This document shows positions 44,661-55,681 of a stretch of DNA of 64,000 nucleotides, piece after piece. Position numbers and translations under genes: made by a program. The first letter of the stretch is position 1. Each line of letters opens with the position of its first letter. The notes beneath the pieces are model-generated. The model worked only from the letters and a program-made list of their open reading frames with translations. It was not told the origin of the DNA and did no database searches. Source of the DNA: Paenilisteria rustica (GTDB taxonomy: Bacteria > Bacillota > Bacilli > Lactobacillales > Listeriaceae); assembly GCF_013820765.1 (NCBI RefSeq), contig NZ_JABJVM010000006.1, positions 117,879-181,878 on the forward strand, given 5' to 3'.

Positions 44661-44840
44661 TTAAACTTCTTTAACGTCCACTAAATGACTAACTTTAGTG
44701 ATCATCCCACGAATTGCAGGATTATCTTCTTTTACAACAACAGAATTAGTTTTTCCCAAGCCTAGAGCTTGAACTGTTTTGCGTTGTGGTTGAGGGCGTC
44801 CGATTAAGCTACGTTTTAGAGTAATTTCTAATTTCGCCAT
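44661..44840 (-). CDS. rpmD: Ribosomal protein uL30
   Basis: 59 residues: [20 protein letters not shown], ending [10 protein letters not shown]. Size and place between rpsE and rplO are standard. AAGGAGGGAA lies 7 bases before the start. It is a small 50S protein made of one alpha-beta sandwich. Confidence 0.96.
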
Positions 44841-44855
44841 AACTTTATTCCCTCC

Positions 44856-45359
44856 TTATCCTAGTAATTCTTCAACTGTTTTGCCGCGTAATTTCGCAAC
44901 ATCTTCAGCTTTTTTAAGTTGTTTGATACCGTCAAAAGTAGCACGAACCATGTTGATTGGTGTGTTAGATCCTAGTGATTTACTAGACACATCAGCAACA
45001 CCAGCTAACTCAAGGACAGCACGAACTGGACCACCAGCAGTTACACCAGAACCGGCGCTTGCAGGTTTTAGGAGAATTTCTCCACCACCAAAATGACCGA
45101 TTGCTGTGTGTGGGATTGTAGTGTCAACAGTTGGTACGAAGATCATATTCTTCTTAGCATCGTCAATTGCTTTACGGATAGCATCTGGAACTTCTTGTGC
45201 TTTACCAGTACCGAATCCAACATGACCGTTCTTATCTCCAACGACTACGAGCGCTGAAAAACGGAAACGACGACCACCCTTAACTACTTTCGCAACACGG
45301 TTGATAGTAACTACGCGTTCTTCTAATTCTAATTTGTTTCCATCGATTTGTTGAGGCAT
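44856..45359 (-). CDS. rpsE: Ribosomal protein uS5
   Basis: 167 residues. N-terminal double-stranded RNA-binding domain ([38 protein letters not shown]) and C-terminal domain ending [13 protein letters not shown]. It helps decoding accuracy and mRNA unwinding at the entry site. The spectinomycin-contact loop near VVKGGRRF looks normal. Confidence 0.98.
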   Translation of the reverse strand: MPQQIDGNKLELEERVVTINRVAKVVKGGRRFRFSALVVVGDKNGHVGFGTGKAQEVPDAIRKAIDDAKKNMIFVPTVDTTIPHTAIGHFGGGEILLKPASAGSGVTAGGPVRAVLELAGVADVSSKSLGSNTPINMVRATFDGIKQLKKAEDVAKLRGKTVEELLG

Positions 45360-45380
45360 GTAAGTTGTCCCTCCTTCTTT

Positions 45381-45740
45381 TTAAAATTCCAATCCATTTT
45401 CACGAGCAGATTCAGCTAGAGCTTTTACACGACCATGATATAAATAACCACCGCGGTCAAATACAACAGCTTTAACGCCTTTTTCTGTAGCGCGTTTTGC
45501 AACGATTTCGCCTACTTTTGTAGCAGCGTCAACTTTTGACTCAGCTTTAGGGAAATCTTTATCTACGTTAGATGCGCTAGCGATTGTTACACCGTTAACA
45601 TCATCGATAAGTTGAGCATAAATGTTCTTGTTTGAACGGAATACGTTCAAGCGTGGACGAGCTGCTGTTCCAGAAATCTTAGAACGAACACGACCATGTC
45701 TTTTTTTACGCACTTTATTTTTGTCGATTTTGGTAATCAC
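45381..45740 (-). CDS. rplR: Ribosomal protein uL18
   Basis: 119 residues from the GTG at 45740 ([20 protein letters not shown]), the length seen in related species. AGAGGTG lies 6-7 bases upstream; a second GTG three codons earlier (45749) lies on that site. It binds 5S rRNA with uL5. The ending [20 protein letters not shown] is typical. Confidence 0.96.
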   Translation of the reverse strand: MITKIDKNKVRKKRHGRVRSKISGTAARPRLNVFRSNKNIYAQLIDDVNGVTIASASNVDKDFPKAESKVDAATKVGEIVAKRATEKGVKAVVFDRGGYLYHGRVKALAESARENGLEF

Positions 45741-45773
45741 ACGACTCACCTCTTCTCTTAGCTTTATGCGGCA

Positions 45774-46310
45774 TTATTTACCGGTTTTACCTTCTTTACG
45801 ACGTACAAATTCGCCTTCGTAACGGATACCTTTACCTTTGTAAGGCTCTGGTGGACGTACGGAACGGATATTTGCAGCCAATTCGCCAACGTGTTCTTTG
45901 TTAATACCGCGAACGATAACTTTCGTATTCGCTGGTACTTCAACTTCAACACCTGGACGTGCTTCGAATTCTACTGGATGTGAGTAACCTACGTTTAAAA
46001 CAAGAGTAGTACCTTGTTTCGCTGCACGGTAACCGACACCAATAAGCTCAAGAGTTTTTTCGTAGCCTTCAGATACACCGACAACCATGTTATTTAGAAT
46101 AGCACGTGTCGTACCATGAAGGGCACGGTGTGTTTTATTGTCAGAAGGACGAGCTACATTGATCTCGTTGCCTTCGATATTGATTGTAATATCAGGGTTA
46201 AAAGTCTTAACTAGCTCGCCTTTAGGACCCTTAACAGTTGCTGTTGAACCATCTAATGTTACTGTAACACCAGCTGGGATAACAATTGTTTTTTTACCTA
46301 TACGGGACAT
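45774..46310 (-). CDS. rplF: Ribosomal protein uL6
   Basis: 178 residues, two similar domains. [17 protein letters not shown] and [20 protein letters not shown] are diagnostic. It lies at the base of the L7/L12 stalk near the GTPase centre. AGGAGG before the start; spc operon between rpsH and rplR. Confidence 0.98.
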   Translation of the reverse strand: MSRIGKKTIVIPAGVTVTLDGSTATVKGPKGELVKTFNPDITINIEGNEINVARPSDNKTHRALHGTTRAILNNMVVGVSEGYEKTLELIGVGYRAAKQGTTLVLNVGYSHPVEFEARPGVEVEVPANTKVIVRGINKEHVGELAANIRSVRPPEPYKGKGIRYEGEFVRRKEGKTGK

Positions 46311-46339
46311 TTATTGCACCTCCTTGTGATTTTCTTGTC

Positions 46340-46738
46340 TTACCAAACGTATGCTAGAACTTCTCCGCCCACTTGTTTCGCGCGAGCTTCTTTGTCAGTT
46401 AACAAACCTTGAGAAGTAGATACAATTGCAATACCTAAACCGTTAAGTACTTTTGGTACCTCATCAGCTTTAGCGTAAACACGAAGACCTGGCTTACTGA
46501 TACGCTTAAGTCCAGTAATTACACGCTCGTTAGCTGCACCATATTTAAGGAAAACACGGATTGTACCTTGTTTGTCGTCTTGAATATACTCAACATCACG
46601 TACGAAGCCTTCTCTTTTAAGGATTTCAGCGACTTCTTTTTTAATTTTTGAAGCAGGAACTTCTAATTTATCGTGACGTACCATATTGGCGTTACGAATA
46701 CGAGTTAGAAAATCTGCGATAGGATCTGTCATCACCAT
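46340..46738 (-). CDS. rpsH: Ribosomal protein uS8
   Basis: 132 residues. [20 protein letters not shown] near the start and [20 protein letters not shown] at the end are family signatures. It binds the central domain of 16S rRNA and, in E. coli, represses the spc operon by binding its mRNA. An ATG two codons later is an alternative start. Confidence 0.98.
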   Translation of the reverse strand: MVMTDPIADFLTRIRNANMVRHDKLEVPASKIKKEVAEILKREGFVRDVEYIQDDKQGTIRVFLKYGAANERVITGLKRISKPGLRVYAKADEVPKVLNGLGIAIVSTSQGLLTDKEARAKQVGGEVLAYVW

Positions 46739-46770
46739 GAAAAATTTACCTCCTTCCCATTATTGGGTTT

Positions 46771-46956
46771 TTACCAGCTTGCTTTTCTGACGCCGGGAAT
46801 TTGTCCTTTATAGGCAAGTTCACGGAAGCAGATACGGCATAGTCTAAATTTGCGAATAACGGAATGTGGACGACCACAACGTTCACAACGAGTGTAAGCT
46901 TGAACAGGATGTTTCGGTGTGCGTTTTTGCTTCGCGATCATTGATTTTTTAGCCAC
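46771..46956 (-). CDS. rpsN: Ribosomal protein uS14, zinc-binding type
   Basis: 61 residues, the short type Z form, with CERCGRP and LCRICFRE giving the four zinc ligands. It lies in the 30S head. The Cys-less paralogue that replaces it under zinc starvation is not in this window. Spc operon between rplE and rpsH. Confidence 0.97.
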   Translation of the reverse strand: MAKKSMIAKQKRTPKHPVQAYTRCERCGRPHSVIRKFRLCRICFRELAYKGQIPGVRKASW

Positions 46957-46995
46957 GTTTGCGCCTCCCTACTTATTTATTGATTACTATTTGGA

Positions 46996-47535
46996 TTACT
47001 TTTGAAACGGCATTCCAACATGTGTCAGTAATTCTTTTGATTCTTCGTCAGATTTAGCAGTAGTAACGATTACTACGTCCATTCCGCGAACTTTACTTAC
47101 TTTATCGTAATCAATTTCAGGGAAAATTAATTGCTCTCTAACACCTAGCGTGTAGTTACCGCGACCGTCGAAGGCTTTTTTAGAAACCCCACGGAAGTCA
47201 CGAACACGTGGTAAGGAAACAGTAATTAATTTGTCTAAGAAATCATACATGCGGTCTCCACGTAGCGTTACTTTCGCACCGATTGGCATTCCTTCACGAA
47301 GACGGAAACCAGCGATTGAATTTTTCGCTTTTGTGATTACAGGTTTTTGACCAGTGATTAGAGCTAACTCTTCCACTGCACTATCCAAAACTTTCGCATT
47401 TGCTGTTGCATCACCAACACCAGTGTTGATTACGATTTTGTCGATTTTTGGTACCTCCATTACGGAGTCATAATTGAATTTGCTCATTAAAGCAGGAACA
47501 ATTTCCTTAAGATATCTATCTTTAAGGCGATTCAT
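46996..47535 (-). CDS. rplE: Ribosomal protein uL5
   Basis: 179 residues. [19 protein letters not shown] and [20 protein letters not shown] are characteristic. It binds 5S rRNA and contacts P-site tRNA and the 30S head protein uS13. AGGAGGGAA before the start. Confidence 0.98.
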   Translation of the reverse strand: MNRLKDRYLKEIVPALMSKFNYDSVMEVPKIDKIVINTGVGDATANAKVLDSAVEELALITGQKPVITKAKNSIAGFRLREGMPIGAKVTLRGDRMYDFLDKLITVSLPRVRDFRGVSKKAFDGRGNYTLGVREQLIFPEIDYDKVSKVRGMDVVIVTTAKSDEESKELLTHVGMPFQK

Positions 47536-47563
47536 GTAATATTCCCTCCTTCCTCAAATACTT

Positions 47564-47884
47564 TTATTTAGTTGCGTCTTTTATAACTTCACCGGATTTT
47601 TTAGCTACGCGTACTTTTTTACCATCCTTGATTTCACGGTTCACACGAGTTGGTTCACCAGTCTTCGGATCGATAAGCATTACGTTAGATACGTGAATCG
47701 GTGCTTCAACATTTAAAATTCCACCTTGCGGGTTAACGTTTGATGGTTTTGTATGTTTTTTAACCATGTTAAGTCCTTCAACGATCACGCGATCTTTTTT
47801 AGGGAACGCAGCGATAATTTTGCCGGATTTACCTTTATCTTTACCAGTAATAACTTGAACTTTATCACCTTTTTTGACATGCAT
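47564..47884 (-). CDS. rplX: Ribosomal protein uL24
   Basis: 106 residues from the ATG at 47884 ([20 protein letters not shown]), chosen because GGAGGTG lies 9 bases upstream and because the family begins here. The KOW motif is at the N-terminus. It is an assembly initiator at the tunnel exit. Confidence 0.96.
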   Translation of the reverse strand: MHVKKGDKVQVITGKDKGKSGKIIAAFPKKDRVIVEGLNMVKKHTKPSNVNPQGGILNVEAPIHVSNVMLIDPKTGEPTRVNREIKDGKKVRVAKKSGEVIKDATK

Positions 47885-47921
47885 TGGGTCTAGCACCTCC
47901 TTGAGATTGAAACTACATATT

Positions 47922-48317
<396 letters not shown>

Positions 48318-48364
48318 TCAGGAAATTTATTTTTCCTAGTAAAACTATTATTACGAATCACGAT

Positions 48365-48628
48365 TTAAACTAATACAGCTTTCTCAACAACATCTAGTAA
48401 GCGGAAACGTTTAGTCGCCGACAATGGACGAGTTTCAGCAATGCGTACTAGATCGCCTGTTTTAGCTACATTATTTTCATCATGCGCTTTGAATTTTTTA
48501 GAATACTTCACTCGCTTGCCATAAAGCGTGTGTTTCTTATACGTTTCAACAACGACAGTGATTGTTTTATCCATTTTGTCGGATACAACACGTCCTGTAT
48601 ATACTTTACGTTGGTTACGTTCAGACAT
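48365..48628 (-). CDS. rpsQ: Ribosomal protein uS17
   Basis: 87 residues, an OB fold: [20 protein letters not shown] and [20 protein letters not shown]. It is an early-assembly 16S rRNA binder. AGGAGG before the start; last gene of the classical S10 operon. Confidence 0.97.
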   Translation of the reverse strand: MSERNQRKVYTGRVVSDKMDKTITVVVETYKKHTLYGKRVKYSKKFKAHDENNVAKTGDLVRIAETRPLSATKRFRLLDVVEKAVLV

Positions 48629-48655
48629 GTATTAAAACCTCCTCCTGAATTAATT

Positions 48656-48847
48656 TTAGGCAAGTTCTCTTTCACGAACGATTGTTTTCATACGAGCAAT
48701 CGCTTTGCGTACTTCACGGATGCGTGCAGTGTTTTCCAATTGGCCAGTAGCTAATTGAAAGCGCAGATTGAAGAGCTCTTCTTTTAGAGATTTCTCTTTA
48801 TCTTGAATTTCAGTAGTTGACAATTCACGGATATCAGTTGCTTTCAT
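48656..48847 (-). CDS. rpmC: Ribosomal protein uL29
   Basis: 63 residues from the ATG at 48847 ([20 protein letters not shown]), the family start; the frame is open five codons further. It overlaps the end of rplP by 14 bases. Two long helices; it lies near the tunnel exit and helps dock the signal recognition particle. Confidence 0.95.
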   Translation of the reverse strand: MKATDIRELSTTEIQDKEKSLKEELFNLRFQLATGQLENTARIREVRKAIARMKTIVRERELA

Positions 48848-49271
48848 TTGCTTCACCACCAATTTCTTCGCGTTTCACGATTTTTGTTTTAACAGGTAGT
48901 TTATGTGCTGCAAGACGTAATGCTTCGCGCGCTACTTCTTCAGGTACACCTGCGATTTCGAACATGATTTTGCCACGTTTAACTGGGCTTACCCAACCTT
49001 CCGGAGCACCTTTACCTTTACCCATCCGAACGCCGATTGGCTTAGATGTGTAAGATTTATGAGGGAAAATTTTAATCCAAACTTTACCGCCACGTTTCAT
49101 GTAACGAGTCATTGCAATACGGGCAGCTTCGATTTGACGGTTAGTGATCCATGAAGCATCAACTGCTTGAAGACCAAACTCACCAAATGCTACTTCTGTT
49201 CCGCCTTTTGCGCGTCCACGCATGTTACCACGGAACTCACGACGGTATTTAACACGTTTTGGAACTAACAT
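48834..49271 (-). CDS. rplP: Ribosomal protein uL16
   Basis: 145 residues. [20 protein letters not shown] and [20 protein letters not shown] are diagnostic. It helps organise the A-site region of the 50S subunit and is a site of evernimicin-type resistance mutations. It starts 2 bases after rpsC. Confidence 0.97.
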   Translation of the reverse strand: MLVPKRVKYRREFRGNMRGRAKGGTEVAFGEFGLQAVDASWITNRQIEAARIAMTRYMKRGGKVWIKIFPHKSYTSKPIGVRMGKGKGAPEGWVSPVKRGKIMFEIAGVPEEVAREALRLAAHKLPVKTKIVKREEIGGEANESN

Positions 49272-49273
49272 TA

Positions 49274-49930
49274 TTATTTTCCTCCTTCCACATTTGTTTT
49301 CTTCGTAGGAAGGACTTCACCACGGTAGATCCAGACTTTAACGCCTAGTTTACCATAAGTTGTGTCAGCTTCTTCCCATGCGTAGTCGATATCGGCACGC
49401 AATGTATGAAGAGGAACTGTTCCTTCACTGTAATGTTCCGCACGAGCGATATCCGCTCCACCTAGACGGCCGGAAACTTGAGTTTTAATACCACGAGCAC
49501 CCGCACGCATAGTACGTTGGATTGCTTGTTTTTGTGCACGACGGAACGATACACGGCTTTCTAATTGACGAGCGATACCTTCAGCAACTAATTTAGCATC
49601 AAGATCAGCTCTTTTGATTTCTACGATATTGATATGAACTCGTTTACCTGTAAGTTCATTTAGGTTTTTACGTAACGATTCAACCTCAGATCCACCTTTA
49701 CCGATAACCATTCCTGGTTTAGCAGTGTGGATTGTGATGTTTACACGGCTTGCAGCGCGTTCGATTTCGATACGAGATACAGAAGCATCTGATAAGTTTT
49801 TCGCGATATAATCACGGATACGTATATCTTCATGTAAGAAGTTCGCGTATTCTTTACCAGCATACCATTTTGAATCCCAATCACGAATGATACCGACACG
49901 CATACCAATTGGATGTATTTTTTGGCCCAC
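49274..49930 (-). CDS. rpsC: Ribosomal protein uS3
   Basis: 218 residues. N-terminal KH domain ([20 protein letters not shown]) and the C-terminal block [16 protein letters not shown]. It lies at the mRNA entry channel with helicase activity. Starts 3 bases after rplV. Confidence 0.98.
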   Translation of the reverse strand: MGQKIHPIGMRVGIIRDWDSKWYAGKEYANFLHEDIRIRDYIAKNLSDASVSRIEIERAASRVNITIHTAKPGMVIGKGGSEVESLRKNLNELTGKRVHINIVEIKRADLDAKLVAEGIARQLESRVSFRRAQKQAIQRTMRAGARGIKTQVSGRLGGADIARAEHYSEGTVPLHTLRADIDYAWEEADTTYGKLGVKVWIYRGEVLPTKKTNVEGGK

Positions 49931-49933
49931 GAA

Positions 49934-50278
49934 TTATCCCTCCTCGACTTCAGATACCACGACTGTGATGTGGCTTGTACGTTTATTTATTGCGCTTGCG
50001 CGTCCCATTGCACGTGGACGGAAACGTTTCAATGTTGGGCCTTCGTCAACGAATGCCTCAGAAATTACTAAGTTATTTACATCTAAATCATAATTGTGCT
50101 CAGCGTTTGCGATTGCTGATTTTAAAACTTTTTCGATAACCGGAGAAGCGGCTTTCGGCGTAAGTTTTAGAATAGCGATTGCTTCGCCGACTTGCTTACC
50201 ACGTACTAGATCGATTACGAGTCTAACTTTACGAGGAGCAATACGAACAGTTTTTGCAACGGCTTTTGCAGTTGTCAT
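49934..50278 (-). CDS. rplV: Ribosomal protein uL22
   Basis: 114 residues. [20 protein letters not shown] at the start, and the hairpin region [20 protein letters not shown] that lines the exit tunnel and affects macrolide sensitivity; no insertion or deletion is evident there. AGGAGG before the start. Confidence 0.98.
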   Translation of the reverse strand: MTTAKAVAKTVRIAPRKVRLVIDLVRGKQVGEAIAILKLTPKAASPVIEKVLKSAIANAEHNYDLDVNNLVISEAFVDEGPTLKRFRPRAMGRASAINKRTSHITVVVSEVEEG

Positions 50279-50297
50279 CAGGATATCCTCCTCTCAA

Positions 50298-50576
50298 TTA
50301 ACGTCTTGTTTTTTTATCGTCGCCCGCGTGACCACGGTACGTACGAGTTGGTGCGAATTCACCTAATTTATGTCCAACCATATCTTCTTGGATATAGACT
50401 GGAACGTGTTTGCGACCATCATATACAGCAATCGTTTGTCCAACGAATACTGGGAAAATTGTTGAGCGACGAGACCAAGTTTTAATAACTTGTTTCTTTT
50501 CGCTTGCATCAGCTGCCTCAACTTTTTTCATCAAATGATCATCTACAAAAGGTCCTTTTTTCAAGCTACGACCCAT
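50298..50576 (-). CDS. rpsS: Ribosomal protein uS19
   Basis: 92 residues, constant length. [20 protein letters not shown] and [19 protein letters not shown] are signatures. It lies in the 30S head with uS13. GGGAGG before the start. Confidence 0.98.
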   Translation of the reverse strand: MGRSLKKGPFVDDHLMKKVEAADASEKKQVIKTWSRRSTIFPVFVGQTIAVYDGRKHVPVYIQEDMVGHKLGEFAPTRTYRGHAGDDKKTRR

Positions 50577-50666
50577 GTCGGAACCTCCCTTCGCATAGTC
50601 AGGAATCGGAAAGCTTGAGCTTGCCCGTTCCTGCTACCTATAAATTCGTTTAAATGACAAATCCAA

Positions 50667-51500
50667 TTATTTTTTCTTACGACGACGTACGATAAATTTA
50701 TCGGAGTTATTGTTTTTCTTACGAGTTTTATAACCAAGTGTTGGTTTACCCCAAGGAGACATTGGTGATTTACGTCCGATTGGTGCTTTACCTTCACCAC
50801 CACCATGTGGGTGATCGTTCGGGTTCATTACAGATCCACGAACTGTTGGGCGTTTACCCATCCAACGTGAACGACCTGCTTTACCAATGTTGATAAGTTC
50901 GTGTTGTTCGTTACCAACTTGGCCGATAGTAGCACGACAAGTAGAAAGAATCATACGAACCTCACCAGAGTTAAGACGGATTAATACGTATTTGCCTTCT
51001 TTACCAAGCACTTGAGCACTTGTTCCAGCTGAACGTACTAATTGTCCACCTTTACCAGGTTTCATTTCGATATTGTGGATAACAGTACCCACTGGAATAT
51101 CTTTAAGTTCTAGCGCGTTACCAACTTTGATATCCGCCTCTGAACCTGAATAAATTGTTTGGCCTACTTCTAAGCCTTTCGCTGCGATGATGTAGCGTTT
51201 TTCTCCATCAACGTAGTGAATTAATGCGATGTTAGCAGAACGGTTAGGATCGTATTCGATCGTAGCAACGCGTCCTGGAATACCATCTTTATTACGTTTA
51301 AAATCGATCACGCGGTATTGACGTTTATGTCCTCCACCGTGATGACGAACAGTTAACTTACCTTGGTTATTACGACCAGCCTTCTTTTTCAGAGGACGTA
51401 GTAAAGCTTTTTCTGGAGTACTTGTAGTAATCTCAGCAAAATCTGAACTCGTCATGTGACGACGGCCGTTTGTGGTAGGTTTATACTTTTTAATCGCCAT
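50667..51500 (-). CDS. rplB: Ribosomal protein uL2
   Basis: 277 residues. [20 protein letters not shown] at the start. The conserved [20 protein letters not shown], with the His near the peptidyl transferase centre, lies near 225. It is needed for subunit association and peptide bond formation. GAGGAGGG before the start. Confidence 0.98.
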   Translation of the reverse strand: MAIKKYKPTTNGRRHMTSSDFAEITTSTPEKALLRPLKKKAGRNNQGKLTVRHHGGGHKRQYRVIDFKRNKDGIPGRVATIEYDPNRSANIALIHYVDGEKRYIIAAKGLEVGQTIYSGSEADIKVGNALELKDIPVGTVIHNIEMKPGKGGQLVRSAGTSAQVLGKEGKYVLIRLNSGEVRMILSTCRATIGQVGNEQHELINIGKAGRSRWMGKRPTVRGSVMNPNDHPHGGGEGKAPIGRKSPMSPWGKPTLGYKTRKKNNNSDKFIVRRRKKK

Positions 51501-51537
51501 TGTATTCCCTCCTCTATTAGTTCAATTCATAGAAGTA

Positions 51538-51822
51538 TTAAACTTCGAAAAATTGGATTTCTTTGCTATCGCCAGTAAGTGTCACGATAGCTTTACGACG
51601 CTTGTTTGTATAGCCAGCGTAACGGCCCATGCGTTTCATTTTACCTTTGTAGTTCATTACGTTTACTTTCGCAACTTTCACTTCGAAAATTTCTTCGATA
51701 GCTTTTTTTACGTGCGTTTTAGTAGCGCGTGTATCAACTTCAAATGTATATTTCTTGTCGTCTAAAACACTTGTTGATTGCTCAGTGATAATTGGGCGCT
51801 TAATGATGTCGCGTGCATCCAT
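51538..51822 (-). CDS. rplW: Ribosomal protein uL23
   Basis: 94 residues. [20 protein letters not shown] is the family start. It lies at the tunnel exit and docks trigger factor and the signal recognition particle. It overlaps the rplD stop by one base. Confidence 0.97.
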   Translation of the reverse strand: MDARDIIKRPIITEQSTSVLDDKKYTFEVDTRATKTHVKKAIEEIFEVKVAKVNVMNYKGKMKRMGRYAGYTNKRRKAIVTLTGDSKEIQFFEV

Positions 51823-52445
51823 TATGCAAGCACCTCCTCTACTTGTTCAAGAGCTGCTTTCGTGATAATTAACTTATCATGTTTAGCAACATCTAGTACT
51901 GAGATACTTTGAGCTGGAATAACTTTAATGCCTTGTAAGTTACGTGCAGATAGTTCTACATTTTCACTTTCATCGGCTACTACTACCAATGCTTTTGTAT
52001 CTACAGAGATATTTTTAAGGAAAGCTGTGAATTCTTTAGTCTTAGGAGCAGAGAAAGTTAAACCTTCTAGTACTACTAGGCTCTCTTCTTTTACTTTAGA
52101 AGAAAGGATCGATTTGATCGCTAAACGACGAACTTTCTTAGGTAATTTGTAAGCATAGCTACGTGGTGTTGGGCCGAATACGACTCCACCTCCACGCCAT
52201 TGTGGGGAACGAATCGAACCTTGACGGGCACGACCAGTACCTTTTTGACGCCATGGTTTACGTCCACCGCCGCGTACTTCTGAGCGGCCTTTTACTTTAT
52301 GAGTTCCTTGACGTAAGGAAGCTCTTTGACTCAAAATTACATCAACAACCACTTTTTCATTTGGTTCAATACCGAAAATAGTATCGTTAAGTGTAATTTC
52401 GCCAGCTTTTGTTCCATCTTGTTTCAATAAAGCTACGTTGGGCAT
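51822..52445 (-). CDS. rplD: Ribosomal protein uL4
   Basis: 207 residues from the ATG at 52445 ([20 protein letters not shown]); GGAGG lies upstream, and the seven extra codons of the open frame overlap it. The tunnel loop [20 protein letters not shown] is intact. In E. coli uL4 represses the S10 operon through its leader; here a leader exists (53442-53624) but such control is not shown. Confidence 0.97.
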   Translation of the reverse strand: MPNVALLKQDGTKAGEITLNDTIFGIEPNEKVVVDVILSQRASLRQGTHKVKGRSEVRGGGRKPWRQKGTGRARQGSIRSPQWRGGGVVFGPTPRSYAYKLPKKVRRLAIKSILSSKVKEESLVVLEGLTFSAPKTKEFTAFLKNISVDTKALVVVADESENVELSARNLQGIKVIPAQSISVLDVAKHDKLIITKAALEQVEEVLA

Positions 52446-52471
52446 TTTGTTAGTCCTCCTTTCCAATTAAA

Positions 52472-53101
52472 TTATCTTGCTTTGTTAGCTGTTTTGATTT
52501 GGATAAGTGCTTTTTTAGCTCCTGGAACATTTCCTTTTACTAAAAGAACATTTTTCTCAACATCAACTTTGACGATTTCTAGGTTTTGGATAGTGATTTG
52601 ATCTCCACCCATACGACCTGGAAGTAATTTATTTTTGAATACACGGTTAGGTGCTACGGGACCCATTGAACCTGGGCGACGATGGTAACGAGAACCGTGG
52701 GACATTGGTCCACGAGATTGGCCATGGCGTTTAATTACACCTTGGAACCCTTTACCTTTCGATACGCCTGTCGCGTCAACGATGTCACCTTCTGCGAATA
52801 CGTCTACTTTAATTTCTGCACCAATCTCATACTCGTCTAAGTTTACATCGCGTAATTCGCGAATGAAGCGCTTAGGAGTAGTATTGGCTTTTTCTACATG
52901 ACCTTTTTCGGGTTTGTTTGACAATTTTTCGCGTTTATCCTCGAAACCGATTTGAATTGCTTCATATCCGTCCGTATCAACTGTTTTCTTTTGAAGTACT
53001 ACGTTAGCACCTGCTTCGATAACTGTTACTGGAATAAGTTCGCCGTTTTCAGTGAAAACTTGTGTCATCCCTACTTTTCTACCTAAGATTCCTTTGGTCA
53101 T
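52472..53101 (-). CDS. rplC: Ribosomal protein uL3
   Basis: 209 residues. [20 protein letters not shown] and [20 protein letters not shown] are diagnostic. One of the first proteins in 50S assembly, with a loop reaching the peptidyl transferase centre. AGGAGGTG before the start. Confidence 0.98.
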   Translation of the reverse strand: MTKGILGRKVGMTQVFTENGELIPVTVIEAGANVVLQKKTVDTDGYEAIQIGFEDKREKLSNKPEKGHVEKANTTPKRFIRELRDVNLDEYEIGAEIKVDVFAEGDIVDATGVSKGKGFQGVIKRHGQSRGPMSHGSRYHRRPGSMGPVAPNRVFKNKLLPGRMGGDQITIQNLEIVKVDVEKNVLLVKGNVPGAKKALIQIKTANKAR

Positions 53102-53132
53102 GAGTCACACCTCCTGTTATTTTGGATTTTTA

Positions 53133-53653
<521 letters not shown>

Positions 53654-53755
53654 CGATTTTGCGAAAAAACTTTTTTATTGCTGATTTTATGATTTTTAGA
53701 CACGCAATAGATCCTCAAAAAAAGCGAATTAAGATAAAAAATTACGCTTTACGCA

Positions 53756-53875
53756 AATTGAGCGAAAGCGTTTGTAGTCAGGGAGTTTGGCGGAAGCTGG
53801 AGAGCTGCGTGTACAACTGTACATGAGAACCGGAAGCCCGCCAAATTCCCTGAATGCGAGCGCTTGCCGCCAATT
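53756..53875. repeat. Hairpin repeat element, subfamily B copy 2
   Basis: 120 bp. Ends AATTG/CAATT, flanks AGCGAAAGCGTTTGTA and AATGCGAGCGCTTGCCGCC identical to copy B1. The inner stem TCAGGGAGTTTGGCGG / CCGCCAAATTCCCTGA differs from B1 on both strands, so pairing is kept. The centre is GTACaactGTAC. It lies between the end of the EcfT-like gene (11 bases away) and the S10 promoter, and may act as the 3' hairpin of the EET transcript. Confidence 0.75.
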
Positions 53876-53886
53876 GATTAGGATTA

Positions 53887-54687
53887 TTATGAAATTCTTA
53901 ATGTCACGAGAGCCGTGGTAAGTGCAACCAATACGAAAGCTGCTACTAAATCGCACCAATGCCAATGTAGGATTCGGAACCTTGTTCTTTTTTTATCGCC
54001 TTGGTATCCTCTTGCTTCCATCGCGTCGGCTAGGTCCTCTGCTCGGTTGAAGGAGCTGACGAATAGCGGGATAAATATCGGCACGACGACTTTCATTTGT
54101 TCGAATAGGTTTCCTTCGCCAAAATCGACGCCTCTTGCTCGCTGGGCTTTCATGATTTTATCGGTTTCTTCCATTAAGGTTGGAATGAAGCGCAACGCAA
54201 CGGAAATCATCAAGGCAATATCTTGAACTGGCATTTTGAAAATTTTAAAGGGCCGTAGTATGTAAGCGATAGCGTCTGTCAGGTCCATAGGCGTCGTTGT
54301 CAGCGTGATTACCGTCGAGATGAAGATTATCAGCACGAACCGAACGAACACGAACATGCCGTTAATGATGCCGAATGAGGAGATGGCGAATGGTCCCCAG
54401 CTAAAATAGATGGTTCCGCCGCTCGTGAATAGGGCCTGTAGCAGCACCGTAAAGAGGATTAGCCAGATGAGTGGTTTTACTCCTTTAATGAAAAAACGAT
54501 ACGATATCCCCGTCATGAAAATGACTGCAAACGAGAAGAGCGTTAGTAAGGCGTATGTTTGCCAGTTGTTTGCGAGGAACAGAATACCGATGAAGTAAAA
54601 TCCAGCAATTAGTTTTGTTCTTGCGTCTAAACGATGAATAAGGGATTCCCCAGGCATAAAGCGCCCAAATATTAATTTATCTAGCAT
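53887..54687 (-). CDS. EcfT-type transmembrane protein of the EET locus, probably flavin transport
   Basis: 266 residues with five or six transmembrane helices. The N-terminal PGESLIHRLDARTKLIAGFY and the two cytoplasmic coupling motifs ending ARG (AQRARGVDFGEG near 190, DAMEARGYQG near 220) are the hallmarks of EcfT subunits of ECF transporters. The neighbouring dmkA, fmnB and pplA place it in the Listeria EET locus, where an EcfT-like protein works with RibU and shared ATPases to move flavin to the outer face. That role is inferred from the known locus. It is the last gene of the minus-strand EET unit. Confidence 0.88.
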   Translation of the reverse strand: MLDKLIFGRFMPGESLIHRLDARTKLIAGFYFIGILFLANNWQTYALLTLFSFAVIFMTGISYRFFIKGVKPLIWLILFTVLLQALFTSGGTIYFSWGPFAISSFGIINGMFVFVRFVLIIFISTVITLTTTPMDLTDAIAYILRPFKIFKMPVQDIALMISVALRFIPTLMEETDKIMKAQRARGVDFGEGNLFEQMKVVVPIFIPLFVSSFNRAEDLADAMEARGYQGDKKRTRFRILHWHWCDLVAAFVLVALTTALVTLRIS

Positions 54688-54708
54688 CAGAAATCCCCTC
54701 TTTTCTCA

Positions 54709-55665
54709 TTATATATACTTAAAGATTAAACTTGCGGCGAGACAAACGACAATCGCGCTGTTCATGACAACGAAATTTTTGATGGAGATTACGAATGTTT
54801 TCGCTTTGACTTGCTCGGCGTTGAATTTCTGTAAATTTTTAAATACTGGGATGATCGCGATGAGCGTTACGAGCATGATTGGGCTAAGGAATCCGATGAT
54901 GACGGAAACAATGATAGCCGCAAAAGATGCGTAGTAGAGCGCGTTGAAGAGGATTACCGCGTATTTTTTGCTGATGTAATATGGCAAGGTGTAGCGGTGG
55001 TTTCGGATATCTTCCTCTAAGTCGCAAATGTTATTGGCAAGCATGATGTTCGCAATCATGAAAATGCATGGCAAGGATACGACGGCAATCCGGATAACTT
55101 CTATTAGATTCACTTTCACAGTAACCCATTCGCCCGACCAAATCAAGTTTGCAATTCCTGCGTCGTAAGCATTCACGTAAATCGCTAGGAACACGATGCC
55201 AAATCCCATCGTCACACCGGAAAAAATTTCGCCAAGCGGCATGCGCGACAACGGGACCGGACCGAATGTGTATAGAATCCCGATACAAAAGCAGACAAAT
55301 CCGACGAGCAAGACGAGCAAATCTGTTTCTACAACAAGCCAAACGCCTAGTCCTGTCGCAATCAAAAACATAACAAAAATCGTGATGATTACCGTTTTCT
55401 CCGATATTTGTTCTTGCCCAATGACATTACTCGTGGTCCGGTAGTCATAATCATGATTGTTCGTGGCTTTCCGGTAATCCATATAATTATTGATAGCCGT
55501 CGTCGTCAAGTCGAAAATCAACATCGAACCAAAGAAAATCAGTGTGTTTTTCCAATTAAATAAATCGTATTGATATACCGCGAATAACGTACCAATTATA
55601 AATGGAAAAACACTTGCGATCTTCGTCTGGATTTCTACCAATTTCAAAAATGCTGGTATCGACAC
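54709..55665 (-). CDS. dmkA: DmkA, UbiA-family prenyltransferase for the EET quinone
   Basis: 318 residues, about nine transmembrane helices. The two Asp-rich motifs of the UbiA superfamily are NNYMDYRKATNNHD near 60 and NICDLEEDIRNHR near 205. It joins 1,4-dihydroxy-2-naphthoate to a polyprenyl chain, giving the demethylmenaquinone used for extracellular electron transfer, distinct from the MenA of aerobic respiration. Its chain donor should be made by DmkB at the other end of the locus. 16 bases separate it from fmnB. Confidence 0.9.
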   Translation of the reverse strand: MSIPAFLKLVEIQTKIASVFPFIIGTLFAVYQYDLFNWKNTLIFFGSMLIFDLTTTAINNYMDYRKATNNHDYDYRTTSNVIGQEQISEKTVIITIFVMFLIATGLGVWLVVETDLLVLLVGFVCFCIGILYTFGPVPLSRMPLGEIFSGVTMGFGIVFLAIYVNAYDAGIANLIWSGEWVTVKVNLIEVIRIAVVSLPCIFMIANIMLANNICDLEEDIRNHRYTLPYYISKKYAVILFNALYYASFAAIIVSVIIGFLSPIMLVTLIAIIPVFKNLQKFNAEQVKAKTFVISIKNFVVMNSAIVVCLAASLIFKYI

Positions 55666-55681
55666 TTTATTACACCCCTTT